From: Cephalopachus bancanus
Taxonomy: Eukaryota > Chordata > Mammalia > Primates > Tarsiidae
Direction of reading: 5' to 3'
Length of the DNA stretch: 64,000 nt
Assembly (NCBI GenBank): GCA_027257055.1
Contig: JAPVLO010000003.1
Span: forward strand, 15,627,501 to 15,691,500
The first letter of the stretch is position 1. The number at the start of each line of letters is the position of its first letter. A program made the position numbers and the translations under genes. The notes below the pieces were generated by a model. The model had not been told where the DNA came from, searched no databases, and saw nothing but the letters and a program-made list of their open reading frames with translations. This document shows positions 35,996-47,223 of the stretch, piece by piece.

Positions 35996-36721
35996 CCGTT
36001 ATCAACAAAGAAATTAGAAGAAAGTAAAACTAAAGATTAATATTTGTTCTATGAAACAGAAGTAGGGAATTAATGTGTCTGAGATAAGATGGGAAAGCAG
36101 ATGGTTTCTTTTTCTCATCTTATTAAAATATAAAGAAAAAAAAGCAGCTGCCCAGCTGCTCTAGTAAACAGAACACATCTAGAAAAGTAGCATCAATTAG
36201 AACCACTCTAAAAGTAAGTTTATAATAATTAATATTTATTCCCCAAGATCTGGCATCTACCTTTTTAGAAAGTAGGATGTGATAGATCACTATTCCTTGT
36301 ATTTTCCAATCCTCTGATAATGACAGTAGTTTCTATGATTCTACCAGGAATGCAATATAGCCTTTAATGCTACAATTTGAGGAAAGGGAAGTTCCAAGGA
36401 TTTCAGCTTGAATTGTCCTACTCTAATGGTTCTTACTCCACAGTTCATGGAGTTAATGTGAGGATCTACTAGTTGATATCTAGTTGATATCTATTCCAAA
36501 TATTACATACAAACTGCATATATGTAACCATGAGATGCTTTCAGAGTCTCTATAAAGTGAACTTTAGAAAAACATTTAGAATCAAAAACAGCTTCACTGT
36601 CATGTGTATTGCAGTGTCACTCTGGATTTCTAGGAATTGGAGTAAGCTCTTAGTCAATGTCCAAAAATCCAAAAGTTCTGACTGTGTTTATTTCTTAGTG
36701 CAGTTATTTTGAAATCAAGGT
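35996..36721. other. Unassigned DNA
   Basis: No gene or known repeat supported. A 12-bp tandem (CTAGTTGATATC twice) lies at about 36469-36492. Confidence 0.4.
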
Positions 36722-37200
36722 GTGGCAGAAAGAATAATGTCCCCTAAAGATTTGCGTACCCTACTCCATGGAATCTGTATATATTTCAGTCATGTAACTG
36801 AAATATTTTAGGAGAAGTAGGTTGAAGATGAAATTAAAGTTGCAAGTCACCTGACCTTGGGGATATTAATTTGTCTTGGTCCAGTGTAATCACAAGAGTT
36901 CTTAAAAGTGGAAGAGAGGGACATAAGAAAGAGTAAAAAAGAGCTGCTGTAACAGAAACAGAGTTTGAGCGATGCTGTATGAGAAAACTAGCTCTGAGGA
37001 TAGGGGAACAGGCCATAAACCAAGAAATATGGGTGGCCATTCGAAGCTGGAAAAGGCAAATAGACAGATTCTACCCAGTGTCTACAAAAACACAGTTCTG
37101 CTCATCCTTGATTTTAGCCATGAAACTCATGTCACACATACAAGATAACAAATTTGTGTTGTTAAATCACTAAGTTTGTGGTAATTTGTAATGGAAACTT
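36722..37200 (+). mobile_element. MLT1-family LTR (ERVL-MaLR), sense, diverged
   Basis: Landmarks in order: AATAATGTCCCCTAAAGA, GTGTAATCACAAGAGTTCTT, AACCAAGAAATATGGGTGGC, GAAGCTGGAAAAGGCAAA, TTGATTTTAGCC and TTTGTGTTGTTAAATCACTA. The match is to the general MLT1C/D-like plan; the exact subfamily is not decided. Confidence 0.65.
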
Positions 37201-37679
37201 GTGCAAATGGTATCAGATCCCTGAGAATTCTCAAGCCCCTTTCTGTGAAGTCAAACTACTTCTTATAATAGTATAAATTTTTTTTATTTTCCACTGTGTT
37301 AATATTTGCAATGGTTGCAAACATTACAAAAGCAACAGTAAAACCCATTGCATATTAATATAAATAAAAGCACTAGCACCTAACTATACTAGTAATTATT
37401 GTATTCTTTATCACAATTCACTCATAAAAATAAATGCAAATTTCACTTAAGAATAGTTTGACAAAACAGTAAAAAAAAAATGACATTATTAAACTGGGCC
37501 TCTGAGCACATGTCTTTTTAATAGTCACTGTGACAATACAGGAAGTATGCACCTCTGCTGCATTTGGAAGTATCATAGTTACCTTGAACATTTGTGCAAA
37601 TGTTTGAGTGTGAGCTGGATCAATTACTTTTCATGGAGTGCAAGTTTTTCTTGAAGAAAATAGCAGATAACTTCAGTTT
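37201..37679. other. AT-rich DNA, unassigned
   Basis: No feature supported. Confidence 0.4.
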
Positions 37680-38320
37680 TCCTGATTTGTATATTTTTTC
37701 AATCTTTTTTCTCTCTGTTGTTTAGATTAGATTATTTCTGTTGCTCTATCTTCAAGTTCACTGACTCTTTCTTCTGTAGAGTAAATTTTGTGACTGAGTT
37801 CATCAAGTACACTTTCTATGTCAGTTGTATTTTTCAATTCTAGAATTTCCACTTGCTTATTTTTTATCCTCTATTTCTAGGCCAAGCATGATGGCTCATG
37901 CCTATAATCACAGCATTTGGGGAGGCCAATTAGGGAAGATTGTCTGAGGTCAGAAGTCTGAGACCAACTTGGACAACATAGCAAGCTCTGTCTCTATTAA
38001 AAATAAAAAATATATATTACAAAAATTTTAAATGTCGTATCTCCTACTTCTTTGCTGAGACACTGTTTCTTTTCATTCCTTTCAAGAATGCTTGCCCTTA
38101 CTACTACTTGAATTGGTTATAATAGCTGCTTTAAAACCTTTGATTATGTCATTCAACATCTGTCATGTTCAGGTTAGTATTTGTTGCCTTTTGCCTTGCA
38201 ATATGTTGAGATTTTTTTTAATTCCTTATATATTGACTGATTTTGGATTGCATCCTGGACATTTTAAATATTGTATTATGAGTTCTTAAATCCAAAAGAA
38301 AATGGGGGGGGGTGATGTCT
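37680..38320 (-). mobile_element. Old L1/HAL1-like remnant, antisense, split by an Alu monomer
   Basis: TCTTCAAGTTCACTGACTCT, TTTTTCAATTCTAGAATTTC, TTTGCTGAGACACTG, TAGCTGCTTTAAAACCTTTG and CATCCTGGACATTTTAAATA match the antisense of an old L1M/HAL1 ORF1 region. Confidence 0.55.
37879..38030 (+). mobile_element. Alu left-monomer element
   Basis: GGCCAAGCATGATGGCTCAT to CAAGCTCTGTCTCTATTA, followed by an A/T-rich tail. There is no right monomer, as in FLAM-type monomers. Confidence 0.75.
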
Positions 38321-39230
38321 TTTTAACAAGCAGTTGAGCCGGTTAGGTTAAAGCCACATAAGCTATGGTTCCACTGTCACCTACGTTTTCAAAGACTGTG
38401 CAGTGTTATTCACATATGCCCTCTATACCTACCATACAGTGGCATGTTTGGGCCTACCCCACAGAGTTCACTTCTCAAAGTCTGTGTTGTACTGTTTAGG
38501 ATCAGAGCCATGCATGTTCAACTTGGGAATGACCCAGGAGTTTGTATTACAACTTTATGGAATTGCTTTCTTGAGCTCCCTTCTCTCCATGACCTTTTGA
38601 CACTTTCTACATACCAAAAGTCCTCCTTCTTGATTTCCTTACTAAAAAGCTAGGGCTTTCATTTACCCATTCTGTCTCAGGGGCCAAATGGTGAAAGGAT
38701 AGAGGAGAAAAAAGGAAGCCACAGGGACTTCCTCTTGGGACCACAGTTGCTCTGATTCAAGAAAATTTAGGTGCCTGCTCAGCCACCACTGCTCATATTG
38801 CCACCACCACCACAGGATTTCCTGGGGATTTGGGCATAATAGAAAAAAAGGGGGGAAATATAAGAATTCACTCTTTCTGAAGTATAAGGGCCCATTTTTC
38901 TCTTTTTAGGGAGCTTCATTTGGAACTTCTCTTAGAATTCTGTTTATCCTCCTCCGTATGTGGATTTGGGTTTCAGGGTGTACTGAAGTCCCCTGGCCTA
39001 GACATATAGGAGGAGAGAGGAGAAAAAAATAAGTATAAAATTCACTCTCAGGTTTTTTGGAACCTTGAGTTATATTTTCTTTCTCTAATCTGCCTGATAC
39101 TCTTTCTTTTTCAGAATCTTCAGCTGCCCCCATTAATTCTGCCTAGGATTTTTAATTGCTATCAGTGGGAGAAGAAGCAAAGTGGAATGTGATTACTTCA
39201 CCCTGACCAAAACTGGAAGCTGTCTCCTGG
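38321..39230. other. Unassigned DNA, possibly the 5' part of the old L1
   Basis: GC-moderate stretch with a G-run at 38304-38312 and a CCACCACCACCAC tract at about 38800. No domain was recognised in any frame. Confidence 0.3.
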
Positions 39231-39239
39231 TTTTTATCC

Positions 39240-40170
39240 TCTCCTTACTTAGGAAGTTGCTTATTTTCAGTGCTCCTCTGTTATCTTTTTCCACTTGATG
39301 GACTTTAAACATTAGCATCCTCTAGGTTTAATTTAGGCAATTTTCTCCTTCTACTCTCTTTCCCTAGTTAATGCTAACCGTGCTCATTACTTTTATTATT
39401 ATGTATATGCAAACTTCATACCACCAGACTGACCTTTCTCATTAATACCAGATTAGCATATCCAACTGACCCACCTTGATATTTCCATTGTATATCTCAA
39501 AATCATGGAGAAACTCAACATGTGTAAAATCATGATCTACCCTTCCACCCCAAACTTGGTCCTCTTTGAAGATTCCCTGTGTCAGTTAATGACACCATCA
39601 GTCTTCTACTCTATATACTGGAAACCCATGAGTCATCTTTGAGAACTTTGCCTCTCTCATTGCCTATATCTAATCTTATTGATGCTATCGCTGAAATTGT
39701 TGATGCTACTTTTTAAATCGCTCTCAAATCTATCATCCTTTTTCTCCACCATGGTAGTCCAAGCTTCCAGTAACTCTCATCTGAACCACTACAATCTGCT
39801 CTTCTTGGAGATCCCTGCGCCCACTCCCATCATCTCTAATCAATTCTGCATACAGTCACCAGGACTCTTCTATAAAAATATTTGCTAAGCCCCCATTCAG
39901 GCCCTTGTACCACAATAGTTGTTCAATATGCTTACTATTTGTGTGGTCTGACTTGGTCGACCTCAACAGCCTCTGCACCCGCCACTCTTCCCTTTTCTCC
40001 CCATGCCTTTATCACGTTGGCCTTCTTTTGGTTCCTCGTGCCATGTCTCCTTCTGGCCCTCCACCAGGGACATTCTGGCCCCTCCCCACATCATCTACCT
40101 TTCCTTCACATATCAGCCCAATAATTACTTCCTATTTCAGTGGTGCCTTATCAAAGAATAGAAAGAAAAA
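39240..40170. mobile_element. Possible ancient LINE (L2-like) remnant
   Basis: Order and wording (AACCACTACAATCTGCTCTT, ATCAATTCTGCATACAGTCA, CCAGGACTCTTCTATAAA, ACGTTGGCCTTCTTTTGGTT) recall a common old mammalian LINE. Strongly diverged; family assignment is tentative. Confidence 0.3.
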
Positions 40171-40837
40171 CCTGTGTAACTTCCAAGTTAGCCCATGAGC
40201 TTCTGCTCAAGTACAGGACTTTTGTCCACAAATGACATTTATCTTCTTTCTCATGTATCCATTGAGACCGGTTTGAAAGTTAGGAAGTTTAGATAGATCT
40301 AAAAGTTATAGCTATTTATAGTCCTGAGAATGAAGGAGTGCTAAAAGCCTGTTATAGTTGTTATTTTGTAAATGAGGTATCAAGCTTGTCAGGTACATGA
40401 GGCCCAACCATTCATGTAATACTTGAATCGCCTCTGTGAATAGACCAAGTACTCATTCTATTCTGAACACTCTTCTAGTGTTCATCAGATCCAACCAACC
40501 ATGAATCACTTGAATTATGCTATCATTCTATGTACATTTCTCCATTTTAATCATTAGAATTTGTACCAAATATAATGCCAGAGGCCAAAGTCCCAAAACA
40601 ATATTTGAGGTATATTTCACTTATTTAACAATATGCCATTTCTATTGGAAAAGTAAAGTAATGCTTTAGTCTTAAGAATTCATGCTAAGAACTAATGATG
40701 ACAATCTCATTCTTTAAATCTAGACAGATATCCTAACCACCACACCACCAAATTACCACTTAGCCAAATCAAAGAGAGGTATGCAACATAGGAATGGTTA
40801 AGTACCTAACTGAATAGTCACTAAAAGCTTTTCACAT
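40171..40837. other. Unassigned DNA
   Basis: No feature supported. Confidence 0.4.
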
Positions 40838-41222
40838 GTATATGTTTTCAGCAAGTGTTCACTGAGCACTTTATTCTTCACAAAAAAATATGCACTGAAT
40901 GTGTTTTTTGTGCCAGACCTTGTATTAGGTCCTGGATATACAGTGGTAAATGAAATTAATATGGTTCTTGACTCAACGAACCTACACATTACTGAGGGAG
41001 ACAGTCATCAAACAAGTAAACACACAAATAATTATTGAATTACAAACTGTAATAAATGTTCTCAATAAAAGAAGCAAGAGAGAAAAATAACACATTAATG
41101 AAATTGAGAGAATTTTGGTATGCCTAAAGCAAAGGATGTGAATCGTGAGTAATAAGATTTTGAAAGTCCTTGCAAGTCATCCTAAGGACTTCAAGTATTA
41201 AAGCAGTGAAAAACTGCTACAG
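40838..41222. mobile_element. Possible L2-like remnant, split by an L1
   Basis: TTTTGTGCCAGACCTTGTAT, TAGGTCCTGGATATACAGTG and GAGACAGTCATCAAACAAGT fit an old L2-like 3' region. The wording continues after the L1 at 41508-41570 (AGAGATTTAAGCAGAGAGTT). Confidence 0.4.
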
Positions 41223-41507
41223 ATTATTTACAATAGCAAGAACATGTAACCAACTGTGCTGCCCATCAAAAGAAAACTAGATTTTTTTTAATGTGGTACC
41301 TATACACAATGGAATATTACGCAGTCGTAAAGGACAAAATTATGAACTTCACAGCAGCTTAGATGAACTTAGTGGCTATAATACGAGTGACCTATCACAG
41401 AAACAAAGAACCAAGTATCACATGTTCTCACTCACAAGCAAGTGAGAACACTGAATTGTATCCTGCATATTTAAAATAAAAAATAAATTAGTAAATAAAT
41501 GAATAAG
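41223..41507 (+). mobile_element. Short L1 (lineage type A) with an internal 3' UTR deletion
   Basis: Sense ORF2 end (ACACAATGGAATATTACGCA, GACCTATCACAGAAACAAAG), then a jump from the ACTCACAAGCAAGTGAGAAC region to CTGAATTGTATCCTGCATAT. About 170 bp of 3' UTR seen in the 13774 copy is therefore absent. Imperfect duplications (AAAAACTGCTAC, AAAAACTACTAA) flank it. Confidence 0.75.
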
Positions 41508-41570
41508 AAAAACTACTAAGAGATTTAAGCAGAGAGTTGACATTACCAGAGTTGTCTAAAGCATAGATCT

Positions 41571-42454
41571 AGTCATGTAATCATTCATACAGGAATTGAC
41601 TCTCTGTTGAAGGTAGTTCTACTTTCTCTGTCAAATAGATTCCTCTCTTTAACAATACTTGAAAAGGATTCCTTATTTAAGACTCTACAAAAATAACAAT
41701 TGTAATTAGTGTTGACTGAGATAGAACCTAATCTATATGAAGGAATGCACCGTTTATCAATAATTAACTTTAGTATCACAACTACAAAACATTTATATTT
41801 ATATATGTTTATTTGTTGTTCACATGGAACATATGACTGTAACTACTCATCTCTTAGCCAAGATCTGCAAGGGGATACATGCCCAGGTTCTGTCCTGGTC
41901 CCCTTCTGACATCTGGGTCATTCCTAATCTGTTTTGTTATCCCATTCTGGTCCATATTCCAATCTGAGATACTTGGTTCCATGTCAATCTGCTCAGTTCT
42001 TTGTGACAAAGTTAATAGACTAATTACAGAGAGTGTTCAGTCTCTGTGCCTCCAAGTTCTCACAGTTTGTTCTTAGAAGTAATTTCAGCTATTTCTATAG
42101 CTCTGGCTATTACTATTTACACATATATGGCTCCATGGATAACAAATTCTAGAAAGCAGACAATTTGGTTCTACTCTAATCATAAAATTTAGCTCTGTTT
42201 TCATAAATACCTATTCTAAAATTTCGCTTCAAAATGACACTGGAATTGCCATGAAATGATCGTAGCAGTTGGATTGGGAAGACTGCAGTATCTAAGAAGA
42301 AAATAGACATGTCTAGCTCTCCCTTACTATCCCCAAACCATTACTTAGGCCTTGATTCAATCCTCCACTATCAAACATCTGTTGGCAGCAACATCTGGCA
42401 TCAAATGTGTCCCTTTGCTCCATCTCCGGAATTGTGCTGTATGATTGTTTCAAG
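41571..42454. other. Unassigned DNA
   Basis: No gene or repeat supported. Confidence 0.4.
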
Positions 42455-42762
42455 TTTCTTCTATTTTATTTTATTTTATGAGTGGGAGTCTCACTCTGTT
42501 ATCCAGGTTGAAGTGCAGTGGCACACTCATAGCCAGTGCAACCTCAACCTACTGGACTAAGGCAATTCTTCTGCCTCAGCTTTCCAAGTAGCTAGAACTA
42601 CAGGCATGTGCCACCACACCCAGCGAATTTTTTTATTATTATAGAGATGAGGTCTCGCTAAGTTGCCCAGGCTGGTCTCAAACCTCTGGACTCAGGCAAT
42701 CCTCTCATCTCTGCCTCCCAAAGAGCTGGGAATGCAGGCGTGAACACCTAGCTGCAAGCTTC
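42455..42762 (-). mobile_element. Alu SINE, antisense
   Basis: Antisense dimer with a (TTTTA)n-like tail, GAGTGGGAGTCTCACTCTG and GCTAAGTTGCCCAGGCTGG. Near-matching flanks CAAGTTTCTTCTAT and CAAGCTTCTTTATAT suggest a duplicated target. Confidence 0.85.
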
Positions 42763-42873
42763 TTTATATGTGGGTCACACATACAGAAACATGTAGCCAA
42801 AGTCCTAGACCTAAGAGTCAAGAAATCCAAAACTCAACATTCAATGATAAAAATTTTTCAGTCTTTCATGTTC

Positions 42874-43171
<298 letters not shown>

Positions 43172-43184
43172 GTCTTTCATGTTC

Positions 43185-43337
43185 TTAATCTGTCAAGTTT
43201 GCATTTCTGTACTCAAAACCCTTGTCCCTTCCCTATTCTAGAAGTGGAGAAAATTGAGATAGGAAGGTGAGAAGGTACACATGGAGGCAAAAAGGATGAA
43301 CAAAAAATAAAATAAAGAAAAAGAGAGAAATAAGAAC
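43185..43337. other. Short single-copy-looking stretch
   Basis: Nothing recognised. Confidence 0.4.
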
Positions 43338-43353
43338 TAATCTTACTTTTCTT

Positions 43354-43917
43354 TTCTTTTTTTTATTTCAATAGCTTTAGGGAGTACAGAGAGTTTTGGT
43401 TATATTGTTAAATTGTATAGTGGCAAAGAAGTCTGGGTTTTGAGTGTACCACCACTCCCACTTGTGCACATTGTACCCAACAGGTGATTTTTGTCCCTCC
43501 ACATCCTCCTCCCCTCCCCCTTCTGAGTCTCCAGTGTCCATTATACATTCTCTGTGCCTTTGCAGATCCTTAGCTTAGCTACCACTTATCAGTGAGAACA
43601 TGCAATTTGGTTTTCTGTTCCTGGATTAGTTCACTAAGGATGACGTACTCCAATTCCATCCAAGTTGCTACAGAAGACATTATTTCATTCTTTTTTTAAT
43701 GGCTAAATAGTATTCCACAGTGATATATACCATATTTTCATTATCCACTGACTGAGTAATGGGCAATTAGGTTGATTCCCGTTGTTACAAGTGTGAATTG
43801 TACCACAGTGAACATGCAAGTACAGGTGTATTTTTTATATAATAACCTGTGTTCCTTTGGGTAGATGCCTAGTAGTGGGGTTGTTGGATCAAATGGTAGA
43901 TCTGCTGTTAGAAGAAA
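43354..43917 (-). mobile_element. 5'-truncated L1 (3' UTR type B), antisense
   Basis: Starts with T-rich tail and ATTTCAATAGCTTTAGGGAG, then GTACCCAACAGGTGATTTTT and CTTCTGAGTCTCCAGTGTCC, ending in the ORF2 C-terminus at ...GGTAGATCTGCTG. The 16-bp duplication TAATCTTACTTTTCTT is perfect at 43338-43353 and 43918-43933. Confidence 0.9.
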
Positions 43918-44027
43918 TAATCTTACTTTTCTTCTGATGGATTTTTGCTGGAAACAATGTGTCCCAATGTTTGATCACCTTATAACCTATATCACAATTT
44001 CCTGGGGCTCTATTATAACTGCAGATT

Positions 44028-44083
44028 ATTGCTTGTTAAAAATACCTCTACTTCCTGGAGTAGAGGCATTTTTAACAAGCAAT
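44028..44083. repeat. Near-perfect 56-bp hairpin
   Basis: Two 25-base arms (44028-44052 and 44059-44083) are reverse complements with one mismatch. They enclose a 6-base loop TCCTGG. The arm contains TTGCTTGTTAAAAAT, a phrase reminiscent of MER5-type elements, so it may be a fold-back of one. No transcript evidence. Confidence 0.9.
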
Positions 44084-44103
44084 ATTTGTATGCAGATAAA
44101 AGG

Positions 44104-45030
44104 TTTGAAGCAACTAATGTAAATATTTTCTCTGTAATCTTTAGATATTTTTAAATCTATATACCTCATTGCCCTGTTCCTTCAAAATTTTCACAAGTGG
44201 TGCTTGCTTCTCAAATAAAGTGATTGGTTTAAAGCAGATAAAATTACTCATTTACTAAATGACTGCTGTGAACCCAAAAAGTACAAAATAATAGGAACAC
44301 TCGCCCACGTTAAGTCAATCATCTAATGAAGAAAAAAGACAAACAAGTGAAAAAGACTTAATTAGCATATGAGTGGTATCCTGGCATAGAAACAGATACA
44401 ACTCGCACAAGTATCTATGTGCTAAGAAAAGCAAGGTTGGCAGGTGGGCAGATCAAGTACCCATCATTAGACACCTTACTCAGGAAGACTGGAAGTTTTA
44501 ATCAGAAGTTTTGAATAATGAAGTGTAATCACGGAGCCACCTCCATGGGGTAAAATAAGCTCTGCCCGAGAAGTCAGAGGGATGTTGAAGGCCCAGGTCA
44601 GCCATGTGATGATGAGCAAGCCTTTTAATTTTTTTAACTCAATTTTCTCGCTCACATAATCGAGGCCAGTCTTTGTTTCTTTATGCTCCCACCTCATTTG
44701 AGAAAGGATTAAAGCACAGAAGGCTTAAAAGTTTCTTCTGGCACTAACATTCACTAACATTACATTTATCCAAGTTTCCTTCTGGAGCAAATATTTGATG
44801 ACTCTACACCTCAAAACCCCACAACCATGAAACACAAAAGACAGGAAATATAAATAAATGCAAATTGGGACTTGCTATGGTCCATAGGCCACCGCCGTGT
44901 ACATATGTCTCATAACCGTGAAATTATACAGATATGGTTCAATCAGAGTTTTAAGGGGCTGCAGGCTATCCAGAATTTTTCTGGTGATTTCTGCCAGGAT
45001 CACATCCCTGGTAAAACCAGAGACATCCAA
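44104..45030. other. 3' flank of the olfactory receptor gene
   Basis: No repeat or second gene recognised. I saw no convincing poly(A) signal for the receptor (it would appear as TTTATT on the plus strand) close to the stop; olfactory receptor 3' UTRs are often long. Confidence 0.4.
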
Positions 45031-45981
45031 TCAGGGATGTTCATGTGTTTGAAGCAATGGTATTTTTCCCAGCAGTCTTTTCATACCATTTTTGACTTCC
45101 TTATTTCTTAAGCTGTAAATGATGGGGTTCAACATAGGAGTAAGCACACCATAAAGCAATGAGATGATTTTGTCTATTTTCTGTGAGTTTGATGAGGAAG
45201 GTTTTAGGTACATGGACAGAGCAGCCCCATAATACAAGATCACCACAGTCAAGTGGGCACCACAAGTAGAAAAAGCTTTGTTTCTTCCCTCTGCAGAGCT
45301 GGTTCTCAGAATAGTAGAAAGGATGAAGATGTATGAGATGCAAATTAAGAGCATTGGACTGGGCAGGAGGAGAATGCTGACCACCAGCATGATTGTGTCC
45401 ATGAGCAGAGAACTTGCGCAAGCTAACTTTAGCACCGCCAGAATTTCACAAGTGAAGTGATCAATGAGATTCCCACAAAGTGGTATTTTCAGGGCGAAAC
45501 TGGTTTCCAACAGAGCGGTCAGACAGCCCGTCACCCAGGAGACCATGGCCATCTGCACGCACACCCGCCTGCTCATGATGATGGAGTATTTCAGCGGGTT
45601 GCAAATGGCCACATAACGGTCATATGCCATCACGGTCAGGAGTACACACTCTGTGGAGCCCATGGCAAGGGACAGATACATCTGCACAGCACACCCAAAA
45701 AAGATAATAGTTTTCTGCGATGACAGCAAGTTCACCAGCAAAGTAGGAATAGAGGCAGATGTGTAACAGATATCCATGAAAGAGAGATTTCCAAGGAACA
45801 AGTACATGGGCGTTTGAAGGCGTGAATCTAGGACGATGATTAAAATAAGAGTGCTATTGGCCAAGAGAGTTATCAGATACATCACAAGGCTGAAGACAAA
45901 GAGAACCACCTCTAACCTTGGATATCGGGAAAATCCCTCCAGGAAAAAAATACTCCAAATGGTGAAATTTTCTCCTTGCAT
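45031..45981 (-). CDS. Olfactory receptor, OR13 family (OR13F/OR13D-like), intact
   Basis: Class A seven-helix odorant receptor of the olfactory neuron surface, expected to couple to G-olf. The frame of 316 codons is uninterrupted, the normal length, with no intron in the coding region. Visible landmarks are an N-glycosylation site NFT (residues 5-7), TM1 ending LANSTLIL (39-46), TPMYLFLGNLS (57-67), Cys97 and Cys178 for the extracellular disulphide, MAYDRYVAIC (118-127, end of TM3), SY at 216-217 (TM5), KAFSTCGAHLTVV (235-247, TM6) and PMLNPIIYSLRN (282-293, TM7). The usual GN of TM1 is AN here. The second extracellular loop reads CGNLIDHFTCEIL, one residue shorter than CGNNVIDH-type relatives I recall. 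The family is assigned from memory of human OR13 receptors (LLLPSPMLLICISY and the short third loop fit OR13F1/OR13D1). The exact orthologue needs alignment. The first ATG of the frame was taken as start; an upstream ATG is out of frame. Confidence 0.95.
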   Translation of the reverse strand: MQGENFTIWSIFFLEGFSRYPRLEVVLFVFSLVMYLITLLANSTLILIIVLDSRLQTPMYLFLGNLSFMDICYTSASIPTLLVNLLSSQKTIIFFGCAVQMYLSLAMGSTECVLLTVMAYDRYVAICNPLKYSIIMSRRVCVQMAMVSWVTGCLTALLETSFALKIPLCGNLIDHFTCEILAVLKLACASSLLMDTIMLVVSILLLPSPMLLICISYIFILSTILRTSSAEGRNKAFSTCGAHLTVVILYYGAALSMYLKPSSSNSQKIDKIISLLYGVLTPMLNPIIYSLRNKEVKNGMKRLLGKIPLLQTHEHP

Positions 45982-46029
45982 TTCCTCTTTTTCATCTGTG
46001 GTTATTCTAGTATATTCTCTTCATTTCAT

Positions 46030-46031
46030 CT
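46030..46031 (-). promoter_or_regulatory. Possible 3' splice acceptor of the olfactory receptor coding exon
   Basis: On the minus strand TTTCTTTGTGTCCTCAG precedes position 46029, 48 bases before the start codon. Olfactory receptor coding exons usually begin with such an acceptor, joined to distant non-coding exons. If used, the leader carries three upstream ATGs, one in a frame that overlaps the receptor start. Confidence 0.45.
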
Positions 46032-47207
46032 GAGGACACAAAGAAATTAATAAAGTGTAATGCTCACTCAGCTAGAAAAACACTCTCAAACTTATTTATA
46101 CTATTATAAATGCAACTTTACCACAAGAAAATACAGGAGAGTGTATTTATTGATCTAAGGGGGGGAAGTAGGTTTTCTCTACAGAAAAAAAATTGACTCT
46201 TCCACAACAAAATTTAGAAAACAGTGAATTTTGAAATAAAGAATAAACATATTTAATATTTGAATCTCAGCTCATAATGCCATCATTGACACACAGTAGG
46301 TTTTCAATAAGGATTTAAAAGTGATTGAGGAAAATATGGATGTGTATTGAGTAAATTATTGAGAAAAAATTAGAAAAGTAAGCTAGATAAGTTAGGGAAA
46401 GAAAGCTCATATGTACAACAAAAACCAGTATTGATTTTCACTGGATGAAGAAGAGAAATGTTGAAAGAAACAAAACAATGAATTTTAAACCAACACCTAT
46501 GAAGTTCTGGGTCTAAATGAACTCTGTCCTTTCCAGTTAACAGCTTGGAGGTCTGTACATTGATTGTAAAAATGATGGCATTGCTTGAAGCATTGTAGAT
46601 ACACATTCTGTGACTATATTTAAGAGCTAGTTTATGTCACACAAAATAACCCACCTAATTTAAACAATGATCCATCCACTGTACAAAGGCATTCATTATT
46701 GAGCCCCATACATTTGTGAGTACGTAAAGAGTTCTAAAAATTATACACCTTTAAAATACATTAAAACCCATATATCTAAGAAATGCAGAAGTTAACTTCC
46801 TTAGGAAATTACCTTAAGATCTCTTTGAAAATATGATTACAGATTATCTAATTACAAATAAGACAGTTAAGGTTTTTCTTTTACAGTTTGCATTATTAAC
46901 AAAAAATAATTACAAGAATACTTATAGTCTACATTTATGCTGCTTTTTATCACCTTCAATCTTTTTTCTTTCCCCACTGATCTTTCCTATTCATTTTCAG
47001 ATATGCGTGTTCTTAAAAATTCCTTTCATCCTCACACTACCTATGCAAACAACCATCCTTATTTTGCTCTTTCTTTTATGGAGAAATTCCTCAATGCTGT
47101 GTGGCTTATATTACAATTTTTCAGTCTTCACCTTCTCATCCCTGGTATTCTTTCCTAGTTTCTCAGTTTTAGTCAATGCTACCATTCTGTCTCAGTTCTC
47201 CATATTT
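46032..47207. other. 5' flank of the olfactory receptor gene
   Basis: AT-rich, no repeat confidently recognised. A 129-codon plus-strand frame at 46833-47222 is phenylalanine/leucine-rich low-complexity and not credible as a gene. Confidence 0.4.
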
Positions 47208-47223
47208 AAAAAGCTGGCATAGT

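Noticed and set aside
40798..40989. Small minus-strand frame
   Set aside because: Overlaps a likely ancient L2-like repeat and has no homology I recognise.
46833..47222. 129-codon plus-strand frame
   Set aside because: Phe/Leu-rich translation of an AT/TC-rich flank with no domain, signal or poly(A) context.
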